Below the pieces are notes generated by a model. That model saw only the letters and a program-made list of their open reading frames with translations, was not told the DNA's origin and did no database searches. Made by a program: the position numbers and the translations under genes. Positions 35,442-44,780 of a stretch of 56,150 bases of DNA are shown one piece after another. The stretch's first letter is position 1; each line of letters opens with the position of its first letter. The stretch is from an uncultured Clostridia bacterium (GTDB lineage Bacteria; Bacillota; Clostridia; Christensenellales; UBA1242), in assembly GCA_944383315.1 (NCBI GenBank), contig CALWPB010000005.1, positions 1-56,150 of the forward strand. The letters run 5' to 3'.

Positions 35442-35957
35442 ATGAAAGTAGGACTATTTGTAGGAAAATTTCTACCACCACACAAAGGGCATAAATTTGC
35501 AATTTTGGAAGCAGCAAAAATATGTGATAAGTTGTATCTTGTTATAGGTTTTGAACCTAATGTTACCCGCAAACTTTGCGAACAAGCAAATATGCCGTTT
35601 ATTACTTTGGAACAAAAAATTGAATGGTGGCAGCACGAACTTAAAGACATACCAAACATAATTATTCGCGGTGAAGATGAGACAGGAATACCTGACTACC
35701 CTGCTGGCTGGGCGGTTTGGTCGCAACGAACACAAGACATAGTTGGCGAACATATTGATATAGTTTTTGGAAGTGAGTTGAGTTATGCGCCGTATTACGA
35801 AAAATATTTTCCAGACAGTGAATATCAGTTACAAGATGTTGACCGCGTCAACTTTCCTATTAGTTCAACAATAATAAGGCAAAATGTACAATCAAATTTA
35901 TCTTGGATAATAGACAGTGCCCGCCCCTTTTTTGAAAATTATTATAACAAAAAATAA
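35442..35957 (+). CDS. NadR-type NMN adenylyltransferase domain protein
   Basis: 171 aa. MKVGLFVGKFLPPHKGHKF holds the nucleotidyltransferase GxFxPxHxGH loop, and NFPISSTIIRQ is the ISSTxIR motif. The segment YPAGWAVWSQ matches the YPxGWxxWS stretch of the NMN adenylyltransferase domain of NadR, so the likely reaction is NMN + ATP to NAD in salvage. NadR proteins usually also carry an N-terminal HTH and a C-terminal ribosylnicotinamide kinase domain; both are absent here. GAGGT precedes the start. Single-gene unit closed by a terminator two bases after the stop. Specificity for NMN is inferred, not proven. Confidence 0.82.
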   Translation: MKVGLFVGKFLPPHKGHKFAILEAAKICDKLYLVIGFEPNVTRKLCEQANMPFITLEQKIEWWQHELKDIPNIIIRGEDETGIPDYPAGWAVWSQRTQDIVGEHIDIVFGSELSYAPYYEKYFPDSEYQLQDVDRVNFPISSTIIRQNVQSNLSWIIDSARPFFENYYNKK

Positions 35958-35958
35958 G

Positions 35959-35983
35959 TCCGTAAATATTACGGATTTTTTAT
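35959..35983 (+). terminator. Terminator of the NMN adenylyltransferase gene
   Basis: TCCGTAA (35959-35965) pairs with TTACGGA (35969-35975) around a 3-base loop, followed by TTTTTTATTTTTT. Confidence 0.8.
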
Positions 35984-36092
35984 TTTTTGAAATTTTTTTC
36001 GTATAAAAAGTGATAAATAATATTGCAATAAAAAAATATAGTTTTATGTGCAAATTTTAAAGCATATATAATGTTTTTATTTTACAAATCAA

Positions 36093-36172
36093 GTACTATG
36101 CAGGCTTTTTTGTATTGCATAGTACTATATTTTACGCATATTTTTTATTTAAAAACGTGCTTTTTGCTTGCA
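36093..36172. repeat. GTACTATGCA repeat, copy B
   Basis: GTACTATGCA (36093-36102) and its exact complement TGCATAGTAC (36116-36125) form a 10-bp inverted repeat. The conserved tail ATTTTACGCATATTTTTT, TTTAAAAACGTGCTTTTT follows. A partial TGCATAGTA lies at about 36195. It sits in the gap between two converging genes. Confidence 0.7.
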
Positions 36173-36215
36173 TAATACATAAAGATAGATTTTTGCATAG
36201 TATTTTTATAAAGTA

Positions 36216-36248
36216 AAAAAACTTACTATATGCCCCAGTAAGTTTTTT
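36216..36248. terminator. Terminator of the iron-sulfur flavoprotein gene
   Basis: AAAAAACTTACT (36216-36227) pairs with AGTAAGTTTTTT (36237-36248). The gene to its right ends at 36287 on the minus strand, so this most likely serves that gene. Confidence 0.75.
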
Positions 36249-36286
36249 AATAATATATAAATTAATGCAATTTTTTAATAAAACTA

Positions 36287-36910
36287 TTAACGAATAAAAT
36301 TAGTTTTTGCAGAATTTTCCGTTTTAGGTGGCAATATATTTTGCGTTTTACCCTGCTCTATGCAACACATAAGCCATACCATATTAAGAGCCAAATTTCG
36401 CATAGTCTGCATACCTTCCGCGTCTTGCGCACACTCCCCCGCATTTCTACCGTATGCGATATTCCAATAAGTAGAACCCGGCACGACTATATTAGAAATA
36501 AACATATATTCATTTATCTCATTTACCGCTTGAATAGTACCAGCACGACGAGCAACAGCAATGCTAGCACCTACTTTATGCTCAAAAGCACTTCTACCAG
36601 CATAAAACATTCTATTCATAATAGACAGTAGCCTGCCCGCAGCATTAGCAAAATAAACAGGAGCGCCGAACACAAAGCCATCAGCGGTACGCGCTTTTTC
36701 TATCCATTCATTTGCTACATCATCATTAAATACGCACTTCCCCTTACCAACGCAAGCATTGCAAGCAATACAATCGCGAATTTGCTTGTTGCCTATATTT
36801 AAAATTTCTGTTTCTACACCTTGTTCGTGAAATATTTTCTCCATTTCACGTAACGCGGTTGCTGTATTACCATTTTCGTGTATACTTCCATTAAATAACA
36901 AAACTTTCAT
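36287..36910 (-). CDS. Iron-sulfur flavoprotein / NADPH-dependent FMN reductase family
   Basis: 207 aa with a flavodoxin-like fold: FNGSIHENGNTATAL is the FMN phosphate loop, and GFVFGAPVYFANAAG is the second flavin loop. Between them lies a compact cysteine cluster, Cys47-x2-Cys50-x2-Cys53-x5-Cys59, the 4Fe-4S motif of the Isf family, which shuttles electrons from ferredoxin or NADPH. Such proteins are common in anaerobes. AAAGGAG lies upstream of the start. Monocistronic; the physiological substrate is unknown. Confidence 0.87.
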   Translation of the reverse strand: MKVLLFNGSIHENGNTATALREMEKIFHEQGVETEILNIGNKQIRDCIACNACVGKGKCVFNDDVANEWIEKARTADGFVFGAPVYFANAAGRLLSIMNRMFYAGRSAFEHKVGASIAVARRAGTIQAVNEINEYMFISNIVVPGSTYWNIAYGRNAGECAQDAEGMQTMRNLALNMVWLMCCIEQGKTQNILPPKTENSAKTNFIR

Positions 36911-37138
36911 AATTTACTCCTTTAATTCCGTAAAGCTTTTTTGTTTAACTGTGTAAATAAAATATTAAAAAAAGATAAGAGTATTATATCAAAATTCCAC
37001 CACATTAGCAACTTTTTTAATAAATAATTAATAATTTTAAAAAGAGGTCAGTGTACAAAAGTATATAAAATTACAAAATTTAAGAATAAAGTTCCTTTTG
37101 TTATTGACAAAAAGTAATTAAAAGTACACAAATTAGTG

Positions 37139-37167
37139 TTGACAGAGCTTTTTGTTTGTGTTATATT
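37139..37167 (+). promoter_or_regulatory. Sigma-A-type promoter of the XRE/exonuclease cassette
   Basis: Consensus TTGACA (37139-37144), 17-base spacer, TATATT (37162-37167), with AAGGAG at 37181-37186 and ATG at 37194. A second TTGACA-like word occurs about 35 bases upstream. Confidence 0.85.
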
Positions 37168-37193
37168 TTGAAAAACAACCAAGGAGAAAATTT

Positions 37194-38294
37194 ATGAAAG
37201 AAAAAATATCAAAATTTAATATAAGTAAGTATTTACGCGACAAACTAGAAGAATTAGAATTAACACAAGCTGAACTTGCTAGAAAAATGCACAAATTAAT
37301 AAAAAGTAATGGTCTTTCTGAAGAAGCCTTAAAGACAAACATAAGCAAATGGCTCAAAGGTGAGCGTTACCCTGGTACCGAATATTTATACTACTTGGCC
37401 GAAGCATTAGATGTTAGTATATTGAGTATTTTAACCGCAGGAGAAGTTTGCGAAAAATATGATAGACGACCCTATACTCTTTATGCTATTGCAAAAAACA
37501 CTAATAATGATTTTTTGGATGAAATTTTAAACCAAAAAGACAAGTATGGAGATCCTATCATAGGAAATACCGATGAATATGGGTATAACTTGCTCGATTA
37601 TGCCATAGAGTTTGAAAATATACAACTCATAGATGCTCTACTTAAAAAAGGATATTTAAGTTTTTATGGATTCAGTCCTAAAACATTTTTTTGCGTCAAC
37701 TACTATCAAGACAACGAAAATTTTCAAAAATTAGTAAAACTGGCTGTGAAACTTGATAATCTTGAAATATTTTCAAGTGCAATTAATCGCACATTTCCTA
37801 TTGTAGAAAAAAATCCCCAAAAAGCAATAGAATTTGAAACTTATGCTCTTGATAGTGAAATAATTAAAAATATCTTATCAACTAAAGATATTTTTAATTA
37901 TTTAACAACCCAATATATCATTTCATTACAAGATTTTAATATAATAAATTACGGGATTAAATATCCAGACCATTTTAACAATATTGTTAATGATAAACTA
38001 GCAGAACTTCCCCGCCTTAGTGCATCATTTAATATATTATTAAATACTGCTATTCAAAATAATATGTTAGACATCGCCGAAAATTTGATAGATATTGCTA
38101 TAAAGCATAAAAAAGAAGTCTTACCTAAAATTATTGAAATAATGAAAGCGCCTATAACAATTAGACAAGGTGTAATATCTATTAATAGATTTGAACCAAT
38201 AAACATTATTGGTTATATTTCGCCAGAAAATTTAAAATTGCTCTCTAATACCCAATTAAAATCAAAAGCCGAATTACTAATGAAGGAGATTTAA
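37194..38294 (+). CDS. XRE-type HTH protein with ankyrin-like helical domain
   Basis: 366 aa. Residues 1-75 are an XRE-like DNA-binding domain with a longer loop before the recognition helix (LTQAELARKMHKLI...ISKWLKGERYPGTEYLYYLAEALDVS). Residues about 110-150 contain an ankyrin-like unit (DEYGYNLLDYAIEFENIQLIDALLKKG in part), and the remainder is helical repeat-like sequence with no known enzyme motif. The start at 37194 is fixed by AAGGAG seven bases upstream; an in-frame ATG at 37152 lies inside the promoter. One base separates its stop from the exonuclease gene, whose ribosome site lies inside this gene. It probably regulates the pair or senses a ligand or partner through the helical part. 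Confidence 0.8.
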   Translation: MKEKISKFNISKYLRDKLEELELTQAELARKMHKLIKSNGLSEEALKTNISKWLKGERYPGTEYLYYLAEALDVSILSILTAGEVCEKYDRRPYTLYAIAKNTNNDFLDEILNQKDKYGDPIIGNTDEYGYNLLDYAIEFENIQLIDALLKKGYLSFYGFSPKTFFCVNYYQDNENFQKLVKLAVKLDNLEIFSSAINRTFPIVEKNPQKAIEFETYALDSEIIKNILSTKDIFNYLTTQYIISLQDFNIINYGIKYPDHFNNIVNDKLAELPRLSASFNILLNTAIQNNMLDIAENLIDIAIKHKKEVLPKIIEIMKAPITIRQGVISINRFEPINIIGYISPENLKLLSNTQLKSKAELLMKEI

Positions 38295-38295
38295 A

Positions 38296-39375
38296 ATGAA
38301 AAAATATATTGCATTTGATTGTGAATCAATTCACATACGCCACAAATATCCTTGTTCTTTTGGCTATATTAAAACTAATGAAAATCTAAACTCTTTAGAA
38401 CAAGAAGATATAATAATTAACCCTAAAATATCTCAAACAGAATATGATTATCGTGTTATTAAAAAAATTTGCCCATACAGTTTAAAAGAAATTTTACAAT
38501 CCCCTACTTTTACACAACAATATCCAAAAATTAAAAAAATATTAACAACTCCAAATGCTTTAATAATAGGTTTCCAAATTAATGAAGATATAAAATATAT
38601 TTTAAATGACTGTATTAGGAACAACTTAGAGCCTATAAATTTTTCGTTTGTAGATTTACGCAATATAATATATTTACTTGAAAAACGTAAATCAAAATCT
38701 CTGCGCGAAGAGTATATGTTTTGGTTACACAGATTACCGCAAAACGCCCATAACAGTATGAGCGATGCTAGTATGACTATAGAAGTATTAAATGCTATAC
38801 TTGCGCATCACAGAATAGACCTACAAAGTTTGATAAATGCTCACCATGATTTATTAGGAAAAGTTGAAAATTTTGTTATAACATATAAATCTAATTCAAT
38901 AGATATTAGACTACCTAAAACAAAAACTAAACATCGTAACCGTATTAAACCAAATAAATCAGGCCAAGAAAATTATATCGTAAAAGGCTCTGAAAATTTT
39001 TGTTTATTTACTCATTTTCTTAATACTGTTACACGACAGAATGATGCAAATAATATTTTTAATAACCAAAAAATTAGTATAAGTCTAAATTATGAGCATT
39101 ATAATTTCAAAAATATGTTGAAACTCGTGCAACTTATAACTAATGCTGGCGGAACTTATGTCAAAAAGGCTTCCACTGCAGATATTTTTGTTACATATAA
39201 TCCATTAGATGAAAATCATAGTGCTAAATGTACAAAAATGGAATATGTGATAGAAAGCAACAAAAATGGCACTAATATTGAAATTATTGATTTTGAAACA
39301 CTTCTTTCAAAATTAAACATTACAGAAAATCAATTAAATACTATGCCTGATATAGAAGTCGAAATTCAGGGATAA
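38296..39375 (+). CDS. DEDDh 3'-5' exonuclease with C-terminal BRCT-like domain
   Basis: 359 aa. The DnaQ-like exonuclease motifs are present: Exo I FDCES (Asp8, Glu10), Exo II IIGFQINED (Asp98), Exo III HNSMSD (His152, Asp157), giving the DEDDh set. A basic linker (about 205-225, KTKTKHRNRIKPNK) leads to a BRCT-like domain (about 230-345), seen in FKNMLKLVQLITNAGGTYV and the later hydrophobic IEIIDFETLLSKL. Exonuclease-BRCT pairing suggests action on DNA ends or repair intermediates. AAGGAG inside the upstream gene serves it, so translation is coupled. The operon ends at a terminator at 39479. It could be housekeeping repair or a defence effector; context favours an island gene. Confidence 0.82.
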   Translation: MKKYIAFDCESIHIRHKYPCSFGYIKTNENLNSLEQEDIIINPKISQTEYDYRVIKKICPYSLKEILQSPTFTQQYPKIKKILTTPNALIIGFQINEDIKYILNDCIRNNLEPINFSFVDLRNIIYLLEKRKSKSLREEYMFWLHRLPQNAHNSMSDASMTIEVLNAILAHHRIDLQSLINAHHDLLGKVENFVITYKSNSIDIRLPKTKTKHRNRIKPNKSGQENYIVKGSENFCLFTHFLNTVTRQNDANNIFNNQKISISLNYEHYNFKNMLKLVQLITNAGGTYVKKASTADIFVTYNPLDENHSAKCTKMEYVIESNKNGTNIEIIDFETLLSKLNITENQLNTMPDIEVEIQG

Positions 39376-39478
39376 AAATATCAACAAACAAAAATATCTC
39401 GAGCACTAAAATTATATTTAGGAAATACAATATAATACTAGAAACAGCAAAACACTAATAACAAAGTTTAATAATATA

Positions 39479-39504
39479 AAAAAGCCCTTTAAATTGGGCT
39501 TTTT
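39479..39504 (+). terminator. Terminator of the XRE/exonuclease operon
   Basis: AAAAGCCC and GGGCTTTT pair around an 8-base AT loop, followed by TTTTC. It can also act in reverse. Confidence 0.75.
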
Positions 39505-39518
39505 CTAAATTTTTAGCA

Positions 39519-39573
39519 CCAGTACGAACTCAAAACGGTTCGGGTACTGGAACACTGGCTCCCCAAGGCAGGA
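39519..39573 (-). repeat. tRNA-Asn 3'-end copy 3 with its hairpin
   Basis: TGGCTCCCCAAG-GCAGGA (39556-39573) is the tRNA-Asn 3' end with one extra base. As in the real gene, a terminator-like hairpin lies just beyond it on the minus strand (CCAGTAC 39519-39525 with GTACTGG 39544-39550). Most distant and most decayed of the three copies. Confidence 0.65.
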
Positions 39574-39597
39574 TAATTAATTATATATCAGGCCTTT

Positions 39598-39696
39598 TTG
39601 AACCTGCAGACAACAAGCAAGGGAAAGCAAATGCTTGCATTTGATTAACTTGCGCAGTTGTGTGGCGCTCTGCCGCCACACAAGCAGGTTCAAGTC
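39598..39696. repeat. Structured inverted element between tRNA-tail copies 3 and 2
   Basis: TTGAACCTGC (39598-39607) and GCAGGTTCAA (39684-39693), both matching the tRNA-Asn T-arm, form an inverted repeat. Inside it is a strong hairpin, TGTGTGGCG (39659-39667) with CGCCACACA (39674-39682). Confidence 0.55.
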
Positions 39697-39707
39697 TTTT
39701 GCATAGC

Positions 39708-39763
39708 AAAAAACCGCACTATTTCTAGTGCGGTTCTGCTTGGCTCCCCAAGCAGGACTTGAA
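39708..39763 (-). repeat. tRNA-Asn 3'-end copy 2 with its terminator
   Basis: 39740-39763 repeats 24 bases of the tRNA-Asn 3' end exactly (39946-39969), including the CCA. The hairpin AACCGCACT-ATTTCT-AGTGCGGTT (39712-39735) beyond it resembles the terminator of the real tRNA in position and G+C stem but not in sequence. Confidence 0.8.
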
Positions 39764-39861
39764 AAGACAATTTATTGTCCGCCCTGCGAATGCTAGTTTG
39801 CAAAGGGGATGCTTGCATAATTAAGGCAAACGACGCATCATCACACCTAGTGTGATACGGG

Positions 39862-39917
39862 CGCAGGTTCGTACGCAAAGCGTACTTGTGCAAAGCGCAA
39901 AAGTCCTGCGGAGCCAA
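39862..39917 (+). repeat. Inverted tRNA-Asn T-arm/acceptor copy with an enlarged loop
   Basis: The plus strand reads CGCAGGTTC, then 30 bases, then AAGTCCTGC-GGAGCCAA. This is the T-arm and 3' acceptor of tRNA-Asn in inverse orientation, with four acceptor bases lost and the T-loop replaced by two small hairpins (GTACGC-AAA-GCGTAC and TTGTGC-AAA-GCGCAA). Confidence 0.6.
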
Positions 39918-39944
39918 CAAAAAAAGCACCGCGAATGCGGTGCT
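39918..39944 (-). terminator. Terminator of tRNA-Asn
   Basis: Minus strand AGCACCGC-ATTC-GCGGTGCT followed by TTTTTTT, starting two bases after the CCA end. Confidence 0.85.
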
Positions 39945-39946
39945 GT

Positions 39947-40022
39947 TGGCTCCCCAAGCAGGACTTGAACCTGCGACCTGCCGGTTAACAGCCGGACGCT
40001 CTACCGACTGAGCTATTGGGGA
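39947..40022 (-). tRNA. tRNA-Asn (GTT)
   Basis: Cloverleaf on the minus strand: acceptor TCCCCAA/TTGGGGA, anticodon loop CTGTTAA (anticodon GTT), T-loop TTCAAGT, discriminator G, encoded CCA. Downstream lie three partial copies of its 3' half, one of them inverted. Confidence 0.96.
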
Positions 40023-40331
40023 ATAGTAGTTTTTATCTTGGAGTAAAATATTTAAAAGGAATTTGGTTTTTAAAGGAAGATTGTATGCCTTTCCAAGATA
40101 AGAACGTTTTTATTTTAGCAAAATAAATAAGTTATGTCAATAATTTTTTACTAAATTTTTAAAAAAATACTAAAAATTTTATATATAGCAAAAATTTAAT
40201 TTTTTAGCCATTTGAAAGTTTTAATGCTCCAAAAACTGAATAAGGAAGCAACCTTATAAAATATCTCACAAAACAAAACACTATATTAATAAATTTGCTA
40301 AATTGCTAACGAAGTAAATCATTTCATATAT
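40023..40331. other. AT-rich gap upstream of tRNA-Asn, nothing supported
   Basis: It holds the tRNA-Asn upstream region and featureless AT-rich DNA. I see no ORF with a ribosome site and no RNA gene. Confidence 0.5.
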
Positions 40332-40368
40332 AAAAAAATACATTCCAAATTTTTGGAATGTATTTAGT
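40332..40368 (-). terminator. Terminator of the collagen-like gene
   Basis: AAATACATTCCAAA and TTTGGAATGTATTT form a long AT-rich stem with an A/T-run on the far side, about 55 bases after the stop. Confidence 0.75.
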
Positions 40369-40423
40369 TAATATTTTATCAAGCACTACAAAGATAATGC
40401 TAAATCAATATTTCCATCATAAT

Positions 40424-42206
<1,783 letters not shown>

Positions 42207-42287
42207 TGATATAAAATTTCAACCTACAAAGCAGTTATTCAAATGCTGCAAAAACATTTTAATCTTTTAGTTTTATTACAATTTCAT

Positions 42288-42366
42288 TACTATGCAAATT
42301 CACTATAAAAGTGTGATTTTCAGCAAAGATTTATGCGCAAAATCAAAAAAAATGCAGTACTATGCA
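42288..42366. repeat. GTACTATGCA repeat, copy C
   Basis: TACTATGCA at 42288-42296 and GTACTATGCA at 42357-42366 flank a tail that, on the minus strand, reads ATTTTGCGCATAAATCTTT-GCTGAAAATCACACTTTT, matching the tails of copies A and B. It lies in the gap between prfA and the collagen gene. Confidence 0.65.
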
Positions 42367-42371
42367 AATAA

Positions 42372-42401
42372 AAAAAGCGAACAATGTTTCGTTCGCTTTT
42401 T
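42372..42401 (-). terminator. Terminator of the rpmE-prmC-prfA operon
   Basis: AAAAAGCGAAC (42372-42382) pairs perfectly with GTTCGCTTTTT (42391-42401), overlapping the prfA stop codon. Confidence 0.85.
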
Positions 42402-43464
42402 ATGCGTTTTCAAGTTTTAATTTTATTTCTTCTTGATGTAATGCATCAAGCATTTCATCAATATCACCTTGCATAAAGTTATTAATTGAATGCAGACTAA
42501 GCCCAATTCGGTGGTCGGTAACTCTCCCTTGTGGAAAGTTGTATGTACGAATACGCTCACTGCGGTCGCCTGTCCCTACCTGACTCTTGCGTTGCTCGGC
42601 ATTTTCGCTAATTGCCTTTTGCTGTGCCATATCTTCAAGTTTTGCACGCAAAATATTCATAGCACGTTCTTTATTTTTAATTTGGCTACGTTCGTCCTGA
42701 CAAGTAACCACTAACCCTGTCGGCAAGTGAGTAATACGGATAGCGGAATCGGTTGTATTTACACCCTGCCCACCGTGTCCACCCGAACGGTAAGTATCAA
42801 TTCGCAAATCTTTGTCGTTGATTTCGACATCAGTTTCTTCAACTTCGGGAAGCACGGCAACTGTAACCGTACTTGTGTGCACTCTGCCTTGAGATTCGGT
42901 TTCAGGTACGCGCTGCACACGGTGTACACCGCTTTCCCATTTCAATCTACGGTACGCACCCGCACCTTCAATGCGCATAACACCTTCTTTGAGTCCTCCT
43001 ACTTCGGTATCACTATATTCAATAATTTCAGCGCGCCAACCTTGTTTTTCAGCATATTTTTGATACATTTTAAAAAGTTCGGCAGCAAAAAGTGATGCCT
43101 CATCACCGCCCGCTGCAGGACGTACTTCGATATAAACATTGTTGTTGTCATTTTTATCACGTGGCAACAGCAAAATACGTGCTTCTTCTTCGATTTTTTG
43201 AATTTCACTTTCCGCTTCTACCGCTTCTGCTTTTGCAAGTTCGGTCAACTCAGCATCCACATTTTCTGCAATAATGCTTTCGGCAGTTTTGCGCTTTTCT
43301 TCCGCATCAGTATATTTTTTATACAATTCAGCATATTCTTGCAATGTTGAATGTTCTTTTGCAATCTTTTTGTACTGCTCCATATCAGCTATAATAGTAG
43401 CATCACACAACTTTTCGCTTAAATCATTGAATTTTTCAACAAAAGGCAATAATTTTTCAATCAT
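42400..43464 (-). CDS. prfA: Peptide chain release factor 1
   Basis: 354 aa, normal length for RF1, which terminates translation at UAA and UAG. The catalytic GGQ loop is SGGHGGQGVN, and the conserved RVHTSTVTVAV stretch of domain 2 precedes it. An N-terminal helical domain spans 1-100. The ATG overlaps the TGA of prmC by four bases (ATGA), with AAGGAG inside prmC, so the two are coupled. Its presence, and TAG-ended genes such as aspS, mean TAG acts as a normal stop here, which bears on the amber codon at 33825. The conserved GGQ glutamine would be methylated by PrmC. Confidence 0.97.
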   Translation of the reverse strand: MIEKLLPFVEKFNDLSEKLCDATIIADMEQYKKIAKEHSTLQEYAELYKKYTDAEEKRKTAESIIAENVDAELTELAKAEAVEAESEIQKIEEEARILLLPRDKNDNNNVYIEVRPAAGGDEASLFAAELFKMYQKYAEKQGWRAEIIEYSDTEVGGLKEGVMRIEGAGAYRRLKWESGVHRVQRVPETESQGRVHTSTVTVAVLPEVEETDVEINDKDLRIDTYRSGGHGGQGVNTTDSAIRITHLPTGLVVTCQDERSQIKNKERAMNILRAKLEDMAQQKAISENAEQRKSQVGTGDRSERIRTYNFPQGRVTDHRIGLSLHSINNFMQGDIDEMLDALHQEEIKLKLENA

Positions 43465-44264
43465 TTTCTACTCCTTGCAATAACAAATCTATCAAAACCG
43501 TAATAATCTCCAACTATATTACAATCAAATTCGCCAAAGATTTCAGCGACTTTTTCAGCCTGAAAATCTCCAACTTCCATATAGATTACACCGCCTGCAC
43601 TCAAATAAGCAGGCGCTTCTTGTGCTATTTTACGATAAAAGTCAAGCCCGTCTTCCCCGCCAAAAAGTGCAGAATGTGGCTCGTAATCGGCTACACTTCG
43701 AGGCAATGTCTCCATTTCTTTACTGTCAAGATATGGCGGGTTACAAACTATAATATCAAACTGACCGCTCACTTTTTCAAACATATCACCAACCACAAAA
43801 TCGACTTGAGCAAAATTTGCAAGCGCGTTTTGCCGAGCCACGCTTACAGCCGCTTCGCTGATGTCAGTAGCCAAAACATAAGCATCAAGATTTTTTGCAA
43901 GGCTTACAGCAATGCAGCCACTCCCTGTACACAAATCAAGTATACGTGTAGGTACTCCTTCGTATTCGGTAATTATCATATCGCAAAGTTGTTCTGTTTC
44001 GCTACGCGGTATCAACACATCGGGTGTAACCTTTATTTCACAGTTTACAAAAGGCACAAAACCCAGTATAAGACCGAGCGGTTCGCCCTTTTTTAATCTT
44101 GCAATATCGCGTTTAATTGCGGTTTGCTCCTGCTTTGTGATTTCTTTTGCCCCCCACTCAATCGGCTCTGACTTGGTGCGCTCAACCAATAGCCATGCCA
44201 AATCCCGCGCACAGTTGGTATCCATATCGATATTATTTGCGGTAAAAAAATCTTTTATCGTCAT
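43461..44264 (-). CDS. prmC: Release factor glutamine methyltransferase
   Basis: 267 aa. An N-terminal helical domain (1-75) is followed by a SAM-dependent Rossmann methyltransferase: LDLCTGSGCIAVSLA is the SAM loop and VCNPPYL is the NPPY motif that binds the target glutamine. It methylates the GGQ glutamine of RF1/RF2. It lies directly before prfA with a 4-base overlap; in many Firmicutes the order is prfA-prmC, so the order here is reversed. AAGGGGA precedes the start. Confidence 0.95.
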   Translation of the reverse strand: MTIKDFFTANNIDMDTNCARDLAWLLVERTKSEPIEWGAKEITKQEQTAIKRDIARLKKGEPLGLILGFVPFVNCEIKVTPDVLIPRSETEQLCDMIITEYEGVPTRILDLCTGSGCIAVSLAKNLDAYVLATDISEAAVSVARQNALANFAQVDFVVGDMFEKVSGQFDIIVCNPPYLDSKEMETLPRSVADYEPHSALFGGEDGLDFYRKIAQEAPAYLSAGGVIYMEVGDFQAEKVAEIFGEFDCNIVGDYYGFDRFVIARSRK

Positions 44265-44288
44265 TGTTTTTCCCCTTTTTAAATAGCA

Positions 44289-44323
44289 AAAAAATAGGGG
44301 TCTCGTTGGGACACCTATTTTTT
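44289..44323 (-). terminator. Hairpin terminator or attenuator between rpmE and prmC
   Basis: AAAAAATAGG (44289-44298) pairs with CCTATTTTTT (44314-44323). Its position inside the operon would lower prmC-prfA expression relative to rpmE. Confidence 0.7.
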
Positions 44324-44333
44324 AAGGTAAAAG

Positions 44334-44564
44334 TTAAGCCGCGGTTTTGTTACCATTCTTTTCATCACGTTTAAACTTCTTGTTAAACTTCTCAACACGA
44401 CCAGCCGCATCGACAATCTTTTGATTACCTGTGTAGAATGGGTGGCACTTGTCGCAAATGTCCACTTTCATAACGTCATTTTTGTATGTTGAGTGAGTCA
44501 TAAAAGTGTTACCACAAGCACATTCAACCTTAACTTCGTGATAGTCTGGATGTATGTTTTTCAT
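44334..44564 (-). CDS. rpmE: 50S ribosomal protein L31, zinc-binding form
   Basis: 76 aa. [19 protein letters not shown] and [13 protein letters not shown] match L31; Cys15, Cys17, Cys37 and Cys40 form the zinc site, so this is the zinc-containing (C+) form. It has a basic C-terminus ([11 protein letters not shown]). The start at 44564 is supported by GAGGTG; an upstream frame to 44672 covers the promoter and is not used. First gene of the rpmE-prmC-prfA unit. Confidence 0.96.
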   Translation of the reverse strand: MKNIHPDYHEVKVECACGNTFMTHSTYKNDVMKVDICDKCHPFYTGNQKIVDAAGRVEKFNKKFKRDEKNGNKTAA

Positions 44565-44600
44565 AATTCGACACCTCAATTTAGATTTAATAGTAGATTG

Positions 44601-44629
44601 ATTATAGTACATTTTTCGTAAAAAATCAA
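44601..44629 (-). promoter_or_regulatory. Sigma-A-type promoter of rpmE
   Basis: Minus strand TTGATT (44629-44624), 17-base spacer, TATAAT (44606-44601). Confidence 0.8.
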
Positions 44630-44720
44630 TACTTTTTGAATAAATTTTAAAAATAATATTTGACTCAATCAATCAAAATAGTAAAATAGCGAAAAAAACC
44701 TAAAATTTTAGCAACCAATA

Positions 44721-44749
44721 TTGACTATTTACCTATTTTCACTTATAAT
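44721..44749 (+). promoter_or_regulatory. Strong promoter of the 230-aa unknown gene
   Basis: TTGACT (44721-44726), 17-base spacer, TATAAT (44744-44749); AGGGGGA at 44766-44772 precedes the ATG. Confidence 0.85.
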
Positions 44750-44780
44750 AAAAATATAAATATTTAGGGGGAAAGTTATT

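Noticed and set aside
39690..39929. 79-aa minus-strand frame in the tRNA-Asn tail region
   Set aside because: It runs through a terminator-like hairpin and tRNA-derived repeats and has no ribosome site.
39598..39930. CRISPR-like array, suggested by repeated words near tRNA-Asn
   Set aside because: Copies are unequal in length and spacing, are partly inverted, and match a tRNA 3' end. No cas gene is present.
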